DNA of 14,335 bases from Chitinispirillaceae bacterium (GTDB lineage Bacteria > Fibrobacterota > Chitinivibrionia > Chitinivibrionales > Chitinispirillaceae): positions 1 through 14,335 of the forward strand of contig JAFGOU010000452.1 of NCBI GenBank assembly GCA_016926315.1. The letters are read 5' to 3'. Both the position numbers and the translations under genes were made by a program. The notes beneath the pieces were generated by a model that did no database searches, was not told the DNA's origin, and saw only the letters and a program-made list of their open reading frames with translations. This document shows positions 1 through 7,834 of this stretch, piece by piece. How positions within the stretch are numbered: position 1 is the first letter of the stretch; each line of letters begins with the position of its first letter.

Positions 1-22
1 CTATACAGCGGCAGCAGACCCC

Positions 23-1591
23 ATGACCCAGCCGTACCTTCAGGCGCTTGCTGCAAAGGAGATCGGCGCAACCCTTGCCGATGAGTACCGGAAAACCCTG
101 AGCGCCGAATTTACCATGCAGAAACGCCTGCATACCGAACGGATCGTCGAAGGCATCCTCGACACCTTTATTGCGATCGTAGAGGCCCACCTGGACCCGC
201 ATACAACCGGTGTTTTTTTCCCCACCGCAGCGGAGCACTTTACCCTCAGGCGTTTTCGTTCACGCAGCGCGCATATCGTACCCGATGCGCGCATAAAACC
301 GGGGTGCGGTGTGCTGGGGGGCATGCTGAAAAACGACATTACCACGCTCCACCTTCACGACATTGCGAACGACAGCACGACCCTGTACTATTACGCCCGT
401 GACGTCGGTGTGCGTTCCCTGGCCGGATTCCCGATCATCGCCGGCAATTGGCAGCGTGGTTTCGTCGTTGTCGACAGCCTTCAGAAAAATGCTTTTACCG
501 GCGAGCAACTTTCCTTTGTTTCATCGGTCACCGGTCTCCTCGGCAGCGCAGTGTATTACGCCTATCTGCATAACGAACATGCGTTGGAGTACCAGCGCCT
601 GATCAGCGTTTCGGGCATCGAAAAAAAATTTTTCGCGCAGCAGTCTATCGACCAGGTCCTCGATGTACTGGTCGACGTGGTCCCTTTCGCGATTACCTGC
701 GATCGTCTGACCATCAGCATGCTGTCGGAAAGCGGCGATACCGCAGCCATCAAACGGACCTTCGGTATTCATGTCGAAGGGATGGAAAACCGACGGTTCG
801 CACTTAAGGGGAAAACGCTCGCTTCGGTGCTGTACGGCAAGAACATCTGCATTTCCCGCACCTTTTCCCGCGACCGCTATGAGGTACGCTACGGCGAAAA
901 CGAGCAGAGAGTGAATGATTTCGTCTCTTTTCTTGCGATACCGATCGGCGTCGGCAATTGCAAAGGAATGGTGCTGATCGAATCGCTGCAACATGACCGG
1001 TTTTCGGAAGCGATACGGGAGCTTCTGCTCCGCATCGTCACCTCGGCCAGCCTGGCAATCGAAAAGCTGATCATCCTGGAAGACGCGAATACGATGGCGA
1101 CTCACGACGGTCTGACCGGCCTTTTCAACCACCGGCAGTTCCAAAAGATGCTGAACGAGGAATTACTCCGTTCGGGGCGCTACGGAGACTCCCTGGCGCT
1201 TGTGTTGTGCGATATCGATTTGTTTAAGAAAGTCAATGATACCTGGGGACACCAGTTCGGGGATACGGTGCTCAAGGAGGTCGCACGGATTCTCGAGACC
1301 GGAATTCGACAGGGTATCGACACCGCGGCCCGGTACGGCGGAGAGGAATTTGCCCTTATTCTCGTGAAAACCGATGAGGCACAGGCGATCGAGACCGCAG
1401 AGCGGATCCGCACAGCGATCGGTCGCCTGCCTTTTAAAGCGCCCACCGGCAGCGATGTGTCCATTGCCATGAGCTTCGGGATTGCGTTGTACGGCACCCA
1501 TGCCCGGACATCTGACGACCTGGTAAAAAAAGCGGACAAGGCGCTTTATCGCGCCAAGGAACATGGACGAAACCGCGTCGAAGTCTTTTAA
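23..1591 (+). CDS. GAF-GAF-GGDEF diguanylate cyclase (5' end may lie outside the window)
   Basis: Predicted cytoplasmic diguanylate cyclase making c-di-GMP from two GTP. Numbering from the ATG at 23, two GAF-type sensory domains are seen at about residues 38-180 and 200-350, then a GGDEF domain at about 355-520. The GGDEF domain opens with the usual THDGLTGLFN-type motif (T360) and has an active-site GGEEF at 439-443, so it should be catalytic. The inhibitory I-site is not standard: the residue expected to be Arg of RxxD is Gln430, with Arg429 one position early and Asp433 in place. No transmembrane segment is seen. The reading frame is open to the left edge and no Shine-Dalgarno precedes the ATG at 23, so the real start may be upstream and the protein longer. 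It lies 93 nt before the DUF4954 gene on the same strand, probably first or early in a five-gene operon that ends in an HD-GYP phosphodiesterase. The GAF ligands cannot be told. Confidence 0.93.
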   Translation: MTQPYLQALAAKEIGATLADEYRKTLSAEFTMQKRLHTERIVEGILDTFIAIVEAHLDPHTTGVFFPTAAEHFTLRRFRSRSAHIVPDARIKPGCGVLGGMLKNDITTLHLHDIANDSTTLYYYARDVGVRSLAGFPIIAGNWQRGFVVVDSLQKNAFTGEQLSFVSSVTGLLGSAVYYAYLHNEHALEYQRLISVSGIEKKFFAQQSIDQVLDVLVDVVPFAITCDRLTISMLSESGDTAAIKRTFGIHVEGMENRRFALKGKTLASVLYGKNICISRTFSRDRYEVRYGENEQRVNDFVSFLAIPIGVGNCKGMVLIESLQHDRFSEAIRELLLRIVTSASLAIEKLIILEDANTMATHDGLTGLFNHRQFQKMLNEELLRSGRYGDSLALVLCDIDLFKKVNDTWGHQFGDTVLKEVARILETGIRQGIDTAARYGGEEFALILVKTDEAQAIETAERIRTAIGRLPFKAPTGSDVSIAMSFGIALYGTHARTSDDLVKKADKALYRAKEHGRNRVEVF

Positions 1592-1673
1592 CGCCATAAA
1601 AAAACCTGCATAGGGAGCTTTTCCGTAACGTATTTATTACCAATGACCCACCACGAAAAGGCCTTGGCAGCCA

Positions 1674-1687
1674 AGGAGGAACCAGTG
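1674..1687 (+). promoter_or_regulatory. Strong Shine-Dalgarno with GTG start for the DUF4954 gene
   Basis: AGGAGG at 1674-1679 lies 5 nt before an in-frame GTG at 1685. The upstream ATG at 1643 in the same frame has no purine-rich ribosome site (it is preceded by gtatttattaccaa). The family-like sequence begins downstream of both. GTG 1685 is therefore the preferred start. Confidence 0.75.
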
Positions 1688-3889
1688 GACAATGTTGAAA
1701 TTCTCGCCCGGGTGCGGATCGGCAGGAATTTCATAGCGGAAGAATTCCTTCCGAAAGGGGAAAACGAATATTACCTGAGAAACCGGCAGCTCGGCCATTC
1801 CCTGCAGGAGTTCCGTCACCTCAGCGCCGACGAAATCGAACTCCTCGTCCGCAACAACAATACGGCCGAAAGCTGGGACGATATCCTCGTGACTCCAGAA
1901 TTCCAGCCGTCAATGGTGCGCGATACCGATTTTTACGGCCTGGTCAGGATCGGCGCTCTGCGGGACGTTTTGCTGAAGCACCACGATTTGAAACTCCCTG
2001 CCGGTATAACAAAAAGCCGGATCATCTCCTGCGACATCGGGGACGATTCGGCCATCCACAACGTCAGCTATCTTTCGCATTACATCATCGGTCCGCGCTG
2101 CATCCTCAACAATATCGACGAAATGCATACCACATCGCACGCAAAATTCGGCAACGGGATCATCAAGGAAGGCGAGCCGGAGGAGGTGCGTGTATGGATC
2201 GAAATAATGAACGAGACCGGGGCTCGCAAGGTGCTTCCTTTCGACGGCATGCTCCCGGCAGACGCCTACCTGTGGGCCAAATACCGCGACGATGTCATTT
2301 TGCAGAAAAGGCTCCTGGAGATCACCCAGTCTTCCTTCGACGCACGGCGCGGTTATTACGGCACCGTCGGAAGCCAATGCGTCATCAAAAATTCGCGCAT
2401 CCTCAAGGATGCGGCCATTGGCGACCACTGTTACATCAAGGGCGCCAACAAGATAAAAAACGTCACCATCAACTCGTCGCCGGGCGAACCGACCCAGATC
2501 GGCGAAGGGGTAGAGCTTGTCAACGGTATCGTCGGCCGTGGCTGCCACATCTTTTACGGGTGCAAAGCGGTAAGGTTCGTGCTGGCGAACAACGCCAATT
2601 TGAAGTACGGGGCCCGGCTGATCAATTCGTTTCTCGGCGAAAACTCCACGATCTCCTGTTGCGAAGTGCTCCACAACCTCATTTTCCCGGGGCACGAGCA
2701 GCACCACAACAACTCGTTCCTGATCGCGTCGGTGGTCATGGGGCAGAGCAACATCGCAGCCGGCGCCACTCTCGGTTCCAACCATAATTCCCGTTCGAAC
2801 GACAACGAGATCCAGGCCGGCCGGGGTTTCTGGCCCGGTTTATGCACGAGTGTCAAGCATTCGTGCCGTTTCGCCTCTTTTACCCTCTTGTCAAAATCCG
2901 ATTATCCCGCCGAAATGAACATTACACTTCCGTTTTCGCTCGTCAACAACAATATCGCGCGCGACCGTCTGGAGGTCATGCCCGCCTACTGGTGGCTCTT
3001 CAACATGTTCGCGCTCGCGAGAAACGCGGTGAAATACCGTAATCGCGATACCAGGGCATTCAAGAATCAGCACATCGAATTCGATGCGCTCGCCCCGGAT
3101 ACCGTTGAAGAAATCATCGCCGCGCTCCACCTGCTCGAACGGTGGACCGGGAAAGCGCTCACCCTCAACGACGGCGGAGCTCCCGACAGCATGGACGAAG
3201 TCGCGCTTTGTTCGATCGGCAAAGAGGCACTGTTGAACAACCCTGAGGCCGTCTCAAAAATCCCGGTCCTGGGCGAAAACATGGAAAAATCAGGACGCCG
3301 GGTCGTCATCCTGAAACCGTCGGAGGGATACCGCGCCTACCGCGACATGCTCTGGTACTACGCGATCAGAAACCTCGTCCCCTATTTTCTTGAAAACTCA
3401 TCCCGTTCCTTTACCACCATGACAAATGACCTGCCCGGTGAACGGATCACCGGCTGGACCAACCTGGGTGGGCAGATCGTTCCCGACGGCGACGTTGACG
3501 TCTTGCGAGCCGATATCGGCTCCGGAAAGCTGGATACCTGGGCCGGTATCCATGCCCGGTACGACCGGCTCTGGGATGCCTACCCCCGGAAAAAGGAACA
3601 ACACGCCTTTGCAACGCTGTGCATGCTCTGCGGCTTTACCTCGCCCGACCTCACCCAATGGCGCGACGCGCTCGGCAAAGCGGTAACCATACAGGAATAT
3701 ATCGGCGACCAGGTATATCTCTCGCGAAAAAAAGACGACGACAACCCGTTTCGAAGGGCGACGTTTCGCAATGAAAGCGAGATGAAGGCAACCATTGGAA
3801 CCGCCGGGGAAAACGCGTTCATAAAACAGGTGCGGGAGGATACGATTGCCTTCGCCGAAACGATCGAGGCGATCGCCAAACGTTCATGA
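1685..3889 (+). CDS. DUF4954 family protein with left-handed beta-helix (hexapeptide) domain
   Basis: Recognised as a DUF4954-type protein, a family of unknown function known mainly from Bacteroidota, Spirochaetota and Fibrobacterota. With the GTG start it has 734 residues; the ATG at 1643 would add 14. Roughly residues 113-410 show hexapeptide-like turns typical of left-handed beta-helix acyltransferases and sugar nucleotidyltransferases (for example the segments ISCDIGDDSAIH and RILKDAAIGDHCYIKG). Very conserved-looking blocks are GHEQHHNN at 336-343, followed by SFLIASVVMGQSNIAAG, and MPAYWW from residue 432. The histidine-rich block is a plausible active site by analogy with hexapeptide acyltransferases, but this is inference. 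The last ~270 residues look mostly alpha-helical and are not recognised. No signal peptide or membrane segment is seen. The SIS gene follows 33 nt later, which suggests action on a sugar phosphate or nucleotide sugar. The family call is from memory of the conserved motifs. Confidence 0.82.
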   Translation: MDNVEILARVRIGRNFIAEEFLPKGENEYYLRNRQLGHSLQEFRHLSADEIELLVRNNNTAESWDDILVTPEFQPSMVRDTDFYGLVRIGALRDVLLKHHDLKLPAGITKSRIISCDIGDDSAIHNVSYLSHYIIGPRCILNNIDEMHTTSHAKFGNGIIKEGEPEEVRVWIEIMNETGARKVLPFDGMLPADAYLWAKYRDDVILQKRLLEITQSSFDARRGYYGTVGSQCVIKNSRILKDAAIGDHCYIKGANKIKNVTINSSPGEPTQIGEGVELVNGIVGRGCHIFYGCKAVRFVLANNANLKYGARLINSFLGENSTISCCEVLHNLIFPGHEQHHNNSFLIASVVMGQSNIAAGATLGSNHNSRSNDNEIQAGRGFWPGLCTSVKHSCRFASFTLLSKSDYPAEMNITLPFSLVNNNIARDRLEVMPAYWWLFNMFALARNAVKYRNRDTRAFKNQHIEFDALAPDTVEEIIAALHLLERWTGKALTLNDGGAPDSMDEVALCSIGKEALLNNPEAVSKIPVLGENMEKSGRRVVILKPSEGYRAYRDMLWYYAIRNLVPYFLENSSRSFTTMTNDLPGERITGWTNLGGQIVPDGDVDVLRADIGSGKLDTWAGIHARYDRLWDAYPRKKEQHAFATLCMLCGFTSPDLTQWRDALGKAVTIQEYIGDQVYLSRKKDDDNPFRRATFRNESEMKATIGTAGENAFIKQVREDTIAFAETIEAIAKRS

Positions 3890-3922
3890 CCGCTTGTTCA
3901 ACCACCACCGAGAGGAACCTTC

Positions 3923-4942
3923 ATGCTTCTTGACGAAGAAAAATATTCGCGTTTCGCGCTGGCCCGAGAAATGTTCGATACGGTGAAGGTAATAAAGAAT
4001 TTCAATCCGCAGCGCACAGCCGCGGTCGCTCTAAAAATAAGGGAAACCGGCAGGCTTTTCCTGGCCGGTGAGGGTTCTTCGCGCATCTTCCCGGCAAAAA
4101 ACGCCATGCGCAAGGCCCTGACATGGGGGCTCGATCTCCAGGTCGCCACCGACGGCTCCCGCCAGTCGGCGCACTACGACCTCTCACGCTGGGCCGCTTT
4201 CTGCGCTTCAAATTCCGGCCGTACCAAAGAGGTCATCCTGCTCGCCAAAAAATTCGCCTTGGCGGGTAACGCGAATTGTTTCGGTCTGTCGGCGAATAAA
4301 GGAACGATACTCGAAGAGTCGTGCAACGAGACCTTCGTGCTCACCTGCGGCTGGGAACAGGCGGTTGCTGCCACAAAAAGCGTCATCGAACAGGCGCTGT
4401 TCTACGAATCGATCCTGCGCCACATCGGGAACCTGCCTTTTCCCTTCCCCTTGCATGAGCTTGCCGCGAGGTGCGAGAAGTCCCTTACCATGCCCATAGA
4501 TCCAGCGATTGTCGCTGCCGCGACCAAGGCTCCTACCCTCTTTTTCGCCGGGTATAACGACGGCGTTGCCGAGGAGCTGACGCTCAAGACCAACGAGATC
4601 ACACGCAGAAAATCGGACTTTCTGGAAGGGACCTATGCGGTGCATGGAATCGAAGAGGTAATGGATAAGAACGACATCGTGTTCGTGGTCGACCCTATCG
4701 ACGAGGAGGTATCCAAATTCAAGGAAGTGCTGGAAAGAGGCGTCGGACTCACGGTCGTTGCGATCGCCGACCGTAAAACACCCTTCCCCACGATTCTGGT
4801 CGACGGCGCAGGCGACTTGAATCCCTACATTTATCTCTGCGCCGGCTGGAACCTGCTCCTCGAAATCGGCCTGGCGCTGGGTATTAATCTCGACAAACCT
4901 GAACGCGCGCGCAAGGTCGGCAACGAGTATACGGGCGGATGA
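3923..4942 (+). CDS. Double-SIS sugar isomerase-like protein (GlmS isomerase-half homologue)
   Basis: The protein of 339 residues consists of two SIS domains without the N-terminal glutaminase domain of GlmS. It matches the GlmS isomerase half at several points: AGEGSS at 48-53 for the first phosphate-site loop, SNSGRTKEV at 96-104 for the SQSGET-type loop, ATKS at 150-153, NEITR with Glu225 for the catalytic Glu of LKEISY, TYAVHG with His241 for the ring-opening His, and DKPERARKVG with Lys331 near the C-terminus. The likely substrate is a (amino)sugar phosphate. Lacking a glutaminase domain, it could act as an isomerase or deaminase, or with free ammonia, or purely as a binding or regulatory protein. 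AgrS/AgaS-type ketose isomerase is a weaker alternative. AGAGGA at 3911-3916 gives a good ribosome site 6 nt before the ATG. The stop overlaps the transporter start (ATGA), implying translational coupling. Confidence 0.85.
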   Translation: MLLDEEKYSRFALAREMFDTVKVIKNFNPQRTAAVALKIRETGRLFLAGEGSSRIFPAKNAMRKALTWGLDLQVATDGSRQSAHYDLSRWAAFCASNSGRTKEVILLAKKFALAGNANCFGLSANKGTILEESCNETFVLTCGWEQAVAATKSVIEQALFYESILRHIGNLPFPFPLHELAARCEKSLTMPIDPAIVAAATKAPTLFFAGYNDGVAEELTLKTNEITRRKSDFLEGTYAVHGIEEVMDKNDIVFVVDPIDEEVSKFKEVLERGVGLTVVAIADRKTPFPTILVDGAGDLNPYIYLCAGWNLLLEIGLALGINLDKPERARKVGNEYTGG

Positions 4943-5793
4943 TGCTGCGGCTTCATTTCGCCGTTCTTCTCTTCGGATGCGCCGGGCTTTTCGGAAAATT
5001 CATCGTCCTTCCCGCGATCGCCATTGTTGCGGGAAGAACATTGTTCGCAGCGCTTTTTCTTCTGGCGCTGGCGCTGTTCGCCAACCGGTTCAGCGGCCTT
5101 GCAACGGTTTTTGCATCGCGACAACGGGCGCCGCTTATCGCATCAGGAGCGGCGCTTGCCCTGCACTGGTGGTCCTTTTTTCACGCCATCCAGCTCTCGT
5201 CGGTCGCCATCGGCCTCATTTCCTTTTCCACCTTTCCCCTGTTTGTTAGTTTCGCCGAGCCACTCCTGTTCAGGGAAAAGCTCCGGTTGCACGACTGCAT
5301 TGCAGCGGCAGCGGTCATTGCCGGGATCGTGCTCCTTATCCCCGTTTATGATCCTGGCAATGCCGTTACGCAGGGCGTTTTCTGGGGAACGATTTCAGGA
5401 CTGACCTTTGCCGCCATCACGCTTCTGAATCGCCATTGCACGACCTTTGCTTCGTCGCAATCAATCGCTTTGATACAAAACAGCGTGGCCTGCCTCTGTC
5501 TGGCACCACTGCTTTGTATCGATCCTCCTTCGCCGACCGTCGCTGACCTTGCGTTGCTCGCAGTTCTCGGCGTCGTGTGCACTGCCGTCGCCCATACTCT
5601 TTTTATCAGTTCACTGCGGACCGTTAAAGCCCGCACCGCTTCGGTCATTGCGGCGCTCGAACCGGTATACGGGGTTCTTCTGGGGTTTCTCATTCTGCAT
5701 GAAACACCGACGTTCCGGACCGTTATCGGAGGAGCACTCATTCTTGGAACCGCCGTGACCCTGTCACTGAAGATTTCCGGCCGCGCTTCTTGA
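4939..5793 (+). CDS. EamA/DMT-superfamily membrane transporter
   Basis: This 284-residue, very hydrophobic protein has about ten predicted membrane helices in two similar halves, the length and layout of EamA (DUF6)/RhaT drug-metabolite transporters. Typical pieces are the WWSFFHAIQLSSVAIGLISF segment ending the first half and the ALEPVYGVLLGFLILHE segment in the second half, a near-signature of EamA proteins. It should sit in the inner membrane as a metabolite exporter or permease; the substrate cannot be read from sequence. The ATG overlaps the stop of the SIS gene by 4 nt and a second ATG follows at once (4942). The HD-GYP gene begins 7 nt after its stop. Tight coupling suggests it moves a substrate or product of the SIS/DUF4954 pair, but this is inference. 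Confidence 0.9.
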   Translation: MMLRLHFAVLLFGCAGLFGKFIVLPAIAIVAGRTLFAALFLLALALFANRFSGLATVFASRQRAPLIASGAALALHWWSFFHAIQLSSVAIGLISFSTFPLFVSFAEPLLFREKLRLHDCIAAAAVIAGIVLLIPVYDPGNAVTQGVFWGTISGLTFAAITLLNRHCTTFASSQSIALIQNSVACLCLAPLLCIDPPSPTVADLALLAVLGVVCTAVAHTLFISSLRTVKARTASVIAALEPVYGVLLGFLILHETPTFRTVIGGALILGTAVTLSLKISGRAS

Positions 5794-5800
5794 AAAACGG

Positions 5801-7279
5801 ATGAAAATCGGGCATACTTCTAAAGGCGGCATGACCGCAGAAACCGTCAACGCTTTTCCCGGAAATGCACACGATCGTATGAATAGCGTTCCGCTCTCCT
5901 CACTCAGACCCGATACCATCGCCACGATGGATTATTACAGCCATAACGCAGAGCTGCTTATCCCCCGAGGCGTTCTCATAACAGCGCGTCACCTGGCGAT
6001 GCTTGAAAAACGAAACAATTTCGACCTTTTCACCTCGCCGGTGACGGTCGCTGCAGAAACGGGGGAAAGCGACACCAGAAATCCCTCAATGGAAACCCCT
6101 GCCATCCCCTTCATGACCGAATCGGAACGCCTTTTCCTCTCCATTTCCGATCCGTCCGGCGAAAAGCACCGGGCGCTTGACATTTTCAATATTGAACCGG
6201 GCAGCAGCGGCCTGGCGCGATTGGACAGAAGCGAGATAGCACTGGCACTGGACTCCAGATTACAGCAACATCCCCTAATCGACCGGCCCGCCGGAACGCC
6301 TCTTAAAAACAAAACGTCGCAGCTGGTCGTTGCCGAACGGACGGAGGGGTATAAGGACGAGGTCAGCAGGCTCTATACAACAGCATTGCAGGAGACCAGA
6401 AACCTACTGCGTCTTCTCGCACGGAATAACAATGCGGACGCGCGGGCAATCGATGACCTGGTAAAGCAATTCATCCGTATTTTTATCACCGACCGCAATA
6501 TCCTCCTGAACATCTCTTCGATTAAAACGCCCGGCGACGATTATCTTTTTCACCACTCGCTTAATGTCTGTCTCCTTGCCATCAATATTGCCGCTGCGTA
6601 CGGTTACAGCGAACGTCAAGTGCTGGAAATCGGCACGGGAGCCATCGTCCATGACATCGGCATGCTGCTTATTCCCAGCGAATTACGCATGAAGCAGGCA
6701 CGACTGACCGACGAGGAGTGGTGCGAGATACGCAAGCACCCGATCCTGGGCCTCCATCTCCTGCAAAAACTGAAAAACATGTCGGACCGGATTCCCTATA
6801 TCACCTACCAGGTCCATGAACGGGAGAACGCGACCGGCTATCCCCGACAGCACCGAAGCTCGCTTATCCACCGGTTTGCAAAAATGGTGCAGGTGGCGGA
6901 TATTTACGAGGCGCTCACCTCGCAAAGGCCGCACCGTCCCCCGTACCTGCCTGACGAGGCGATTCTCAAAATCGTCCAGATGACCCAGAAAAAATTGATA
7001 CCGATCGATGCGGTAAGGGCTTTTGTGGAATACGTATCGCTGTTCCCGGTTGGAAGCCTCGTCGAATTGTCCGACCATCGCATCGGAAGGGTGGTTCAGT
7101 CCAACGAACATGCGATCAAACGCCCGATCGTAAGCGTGCTTGCCGACGAACAGGGAACGATGCTCGCGCACAAGGCGATGTACCAGATCGACCTTGCAAC
7201 CTCCCCTCAGCAGCTCTTCATCCTCAGAACGCTGCCGTTTGCGTCGTACGATTCACTGGATATCATGGACGGGTTCTAG
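5801..7279 (+). CDS. HD-GYP domain c-di-GMP phosphodiesterase
   Basis: A 492-residue protein with an HD-GYP domain at about residues 245-410, expected to hydrolyse c-di-GMP. Visible motifs are HHS at 251-253, HD at 284-285 (in VHDIGM, where K is more usual than M), then VHERENATGYP at 338-348, and VADIYEALTSQRP. The usual HHExxDGxGYP is altered: Val338 replaces the first His and NA replaces DG, while HE and GYP are kept. The N-terminal part (about 29-80, SVPLSSLRPDTIATM onward) resembles the small domain found before many HD-GYP modules. The C-terminal LFPVGSLVELSDHRIGRVVQ region is a common HD-GYP tail. Start choice is uncertain: ATG 5801 has no clear ribosome site but lies 7 nt after the previous stop. 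ATG 5831 (residue 11) has AAAGG close upstream. It probably closes the operon that begins with the GGDEF gene. Confidence 0.9.
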   Translation: MKIGHTSKGGMTAETVNAFPGNAHDRMNSVPLSSLRPDTIATMDYYSHNAELLIPRGVLITARHLAMLEKRNNFDLFTSPVTVAAETGESDTRNPSMETPAIPFMTESERLFLSISDPSGEKHRALDIFNIEPGSSGLARLDRSEIALALDSRLQQHPLIDRPAGTPLKNKTSQLVVAERTEGYKDEVSRLYTTALQETRNLLRLLARNNNADARAIDDLVKQFIRIFITDRNILLNISSIKTPGDDYLFHHSLNVCLLAINIAAAYGYSERQVLEIGTGAIVHDIGMLLIPSELRMKQARLTDEEWCEIRKHPILGLHLLQKLKNMSDRIPYITYQVHERENATGYPRQHRSSLIHRFAKMVQVADIYEALTSQRPHRPPYLPDEAILKIVQMTQKKLIPIDAVRAFVEYVSLFPVGSLVELSDHRIGRVVQSNEHAIKRPIVSVLADEQGTMLAHKAMYQIDLATSPQQLFILRTLPFASYDSLDIMDGF

Positions 7280-7323
7280 AAATGTAGATTGCGGATTGAG
7301 AAAACAATGGAACCGGAAATTAT

Positions 7324-7341
7324 CCTGCTGTGGCGAGCAGG
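7324..7341. terminator. Small hairpin between convergent genes, possible weak terminator
   Basis: Arms CCTGCT (7324-7329) and AGCAGG (7336-7341) with a 6-nt loop lie in the 68-nt gap between the convergent HD-GYP and acpS genes. There is no proper U-run on either strand, so Rho-independent termination is only suggested by position. Confidence 0.3.
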
Positions 7342-7347
7342 TTGCCC

Positions 7348-7734
7348 TTAAACGCCTTCGACAACCACGAACGCAACGCAATATCCCGCCTGTTCATGGC
7401 TGATGGAGAGGTGGATACTACCAATGGCCTGGAAGGAAACCGCCTGTTTCAGGTCTGAATCGACCACCTCAATGGCCGGCTTCCTGCCGTTGCGGGCCAC
7501 GATCTGAATGCCCTTCCAGGTGCTTTTTGACTGAATTGACGGTGGAAGCGCCTTGTAAAACGCCTCTTTTGCCGCCCACCTGCCGGCAAAATGGATCGCA
7601 GGATTCGCCATTTTCCGGCAATAGGCGATTTCATCAGCGGTAAATATTTTTCTTAAAAAGCGTTCGCCGTGATTGGCAATCATGGCCTCTATTCTGCCAA
7701 TAGCGGTAATGTCGGTGCCTATGCCGATGAGCAT
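7348..7734 (-). CDS. acpS: Holo-[acyl-carrier-protein] synthase
   Basis: This enzyme transfers the 4'-phosphopantetheine of coenzyme A to a serine of acyl carrier protein, making it active for fatty acid synthesis in the cytoplasm. The 128-residue length is normal for AcpS. The N-terminal MLIGIGTDI motif carries the Mg-binding Asp8, and WAAKEAFYKAL carries Glu57 and Lys56, the classic second motif. SISHE near residue 111 is the usual C-terminal motif. A good ribosome site (AGGAAAGGA, minus strand, about 7742-7750) precedes the ATG at 7734. It is alone on the minus strand, convergent with the HD-GYP gene and divergent from the glycosyltransferase gene, not next to pdxJ as in enterobacteria. 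Confidence 0.96.
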   Translation of the reverse strand: MLIGIGTDITAIGRIEAMIANHGERFLRKIFTADEIAYCRKMANPAIHFAGRWAAKEAFYKALPPSIQSKSTWKGIQIVARNGRKPAIEVVDSDLKQAVSFQAIGSIHLSISHEQAGYCVAFVVVEGV

Positions 7735-7743
7735 TGCAGATCC

Positions 7744-7776
7744 TTTCCTAATACCCTTTCATTGAAGTATAGGAAA
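7744..7776. promoter_or_regulatory. Imperfect inverted repeat in the acpS / glycosyltransferase divergent spacer
   Basis: TTTCCTAATAC (7744-7754) and GTATAGGAAA (7767-7776) are reverse complements except for one extra A, separated by 12 nt. A related arm, TAGGGAAAGG, follows at 7782-7791. The left arm overlaps the acpS ribosome site. The pair could be an operator for the two divergent genes or an RNA hairpin at the acpS start. A TATACT hexamer for the minus strand lies at 7766-7771 but no convincing -35 was found. Confidence 0.4.
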
Positions 7777-7834
7777 ATAAATAGGGAAAGGTGTATTTTA
7801 TAAACAATATTCGCATCCATGACAACGGCTCCCT

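Noticed and set aside
521..1144. 207-aa minus-strand frame within the diguanylate cyclase gene
   Set aside because: Fully overlaps a gene with clear GAF and GGDEF domains and shows no domain of its own.
1592..1642. Possible terminator after the diguanylate cyclase gene (A-run, CCT-gcat-AGG, T-run)
   Set aside because: The stem is about three base pairs; too weak to claim a break between the first and second operon genes.
1910..2785. 291-aa minus-strand frame inside the DUF4954 gene
   Set aside because: A shadow of the GC-biased codons of the DUF4954 gene; the plus frame has clear family motifs.
2194..2787. 197-aa frame on the plus strand within the DUF4954 gene
   Set aside because: Arg/Gly/His-rich out-of-frame sequence, typical of a shadow frame; the overlapping frame is intact, so no frameshift is needed.
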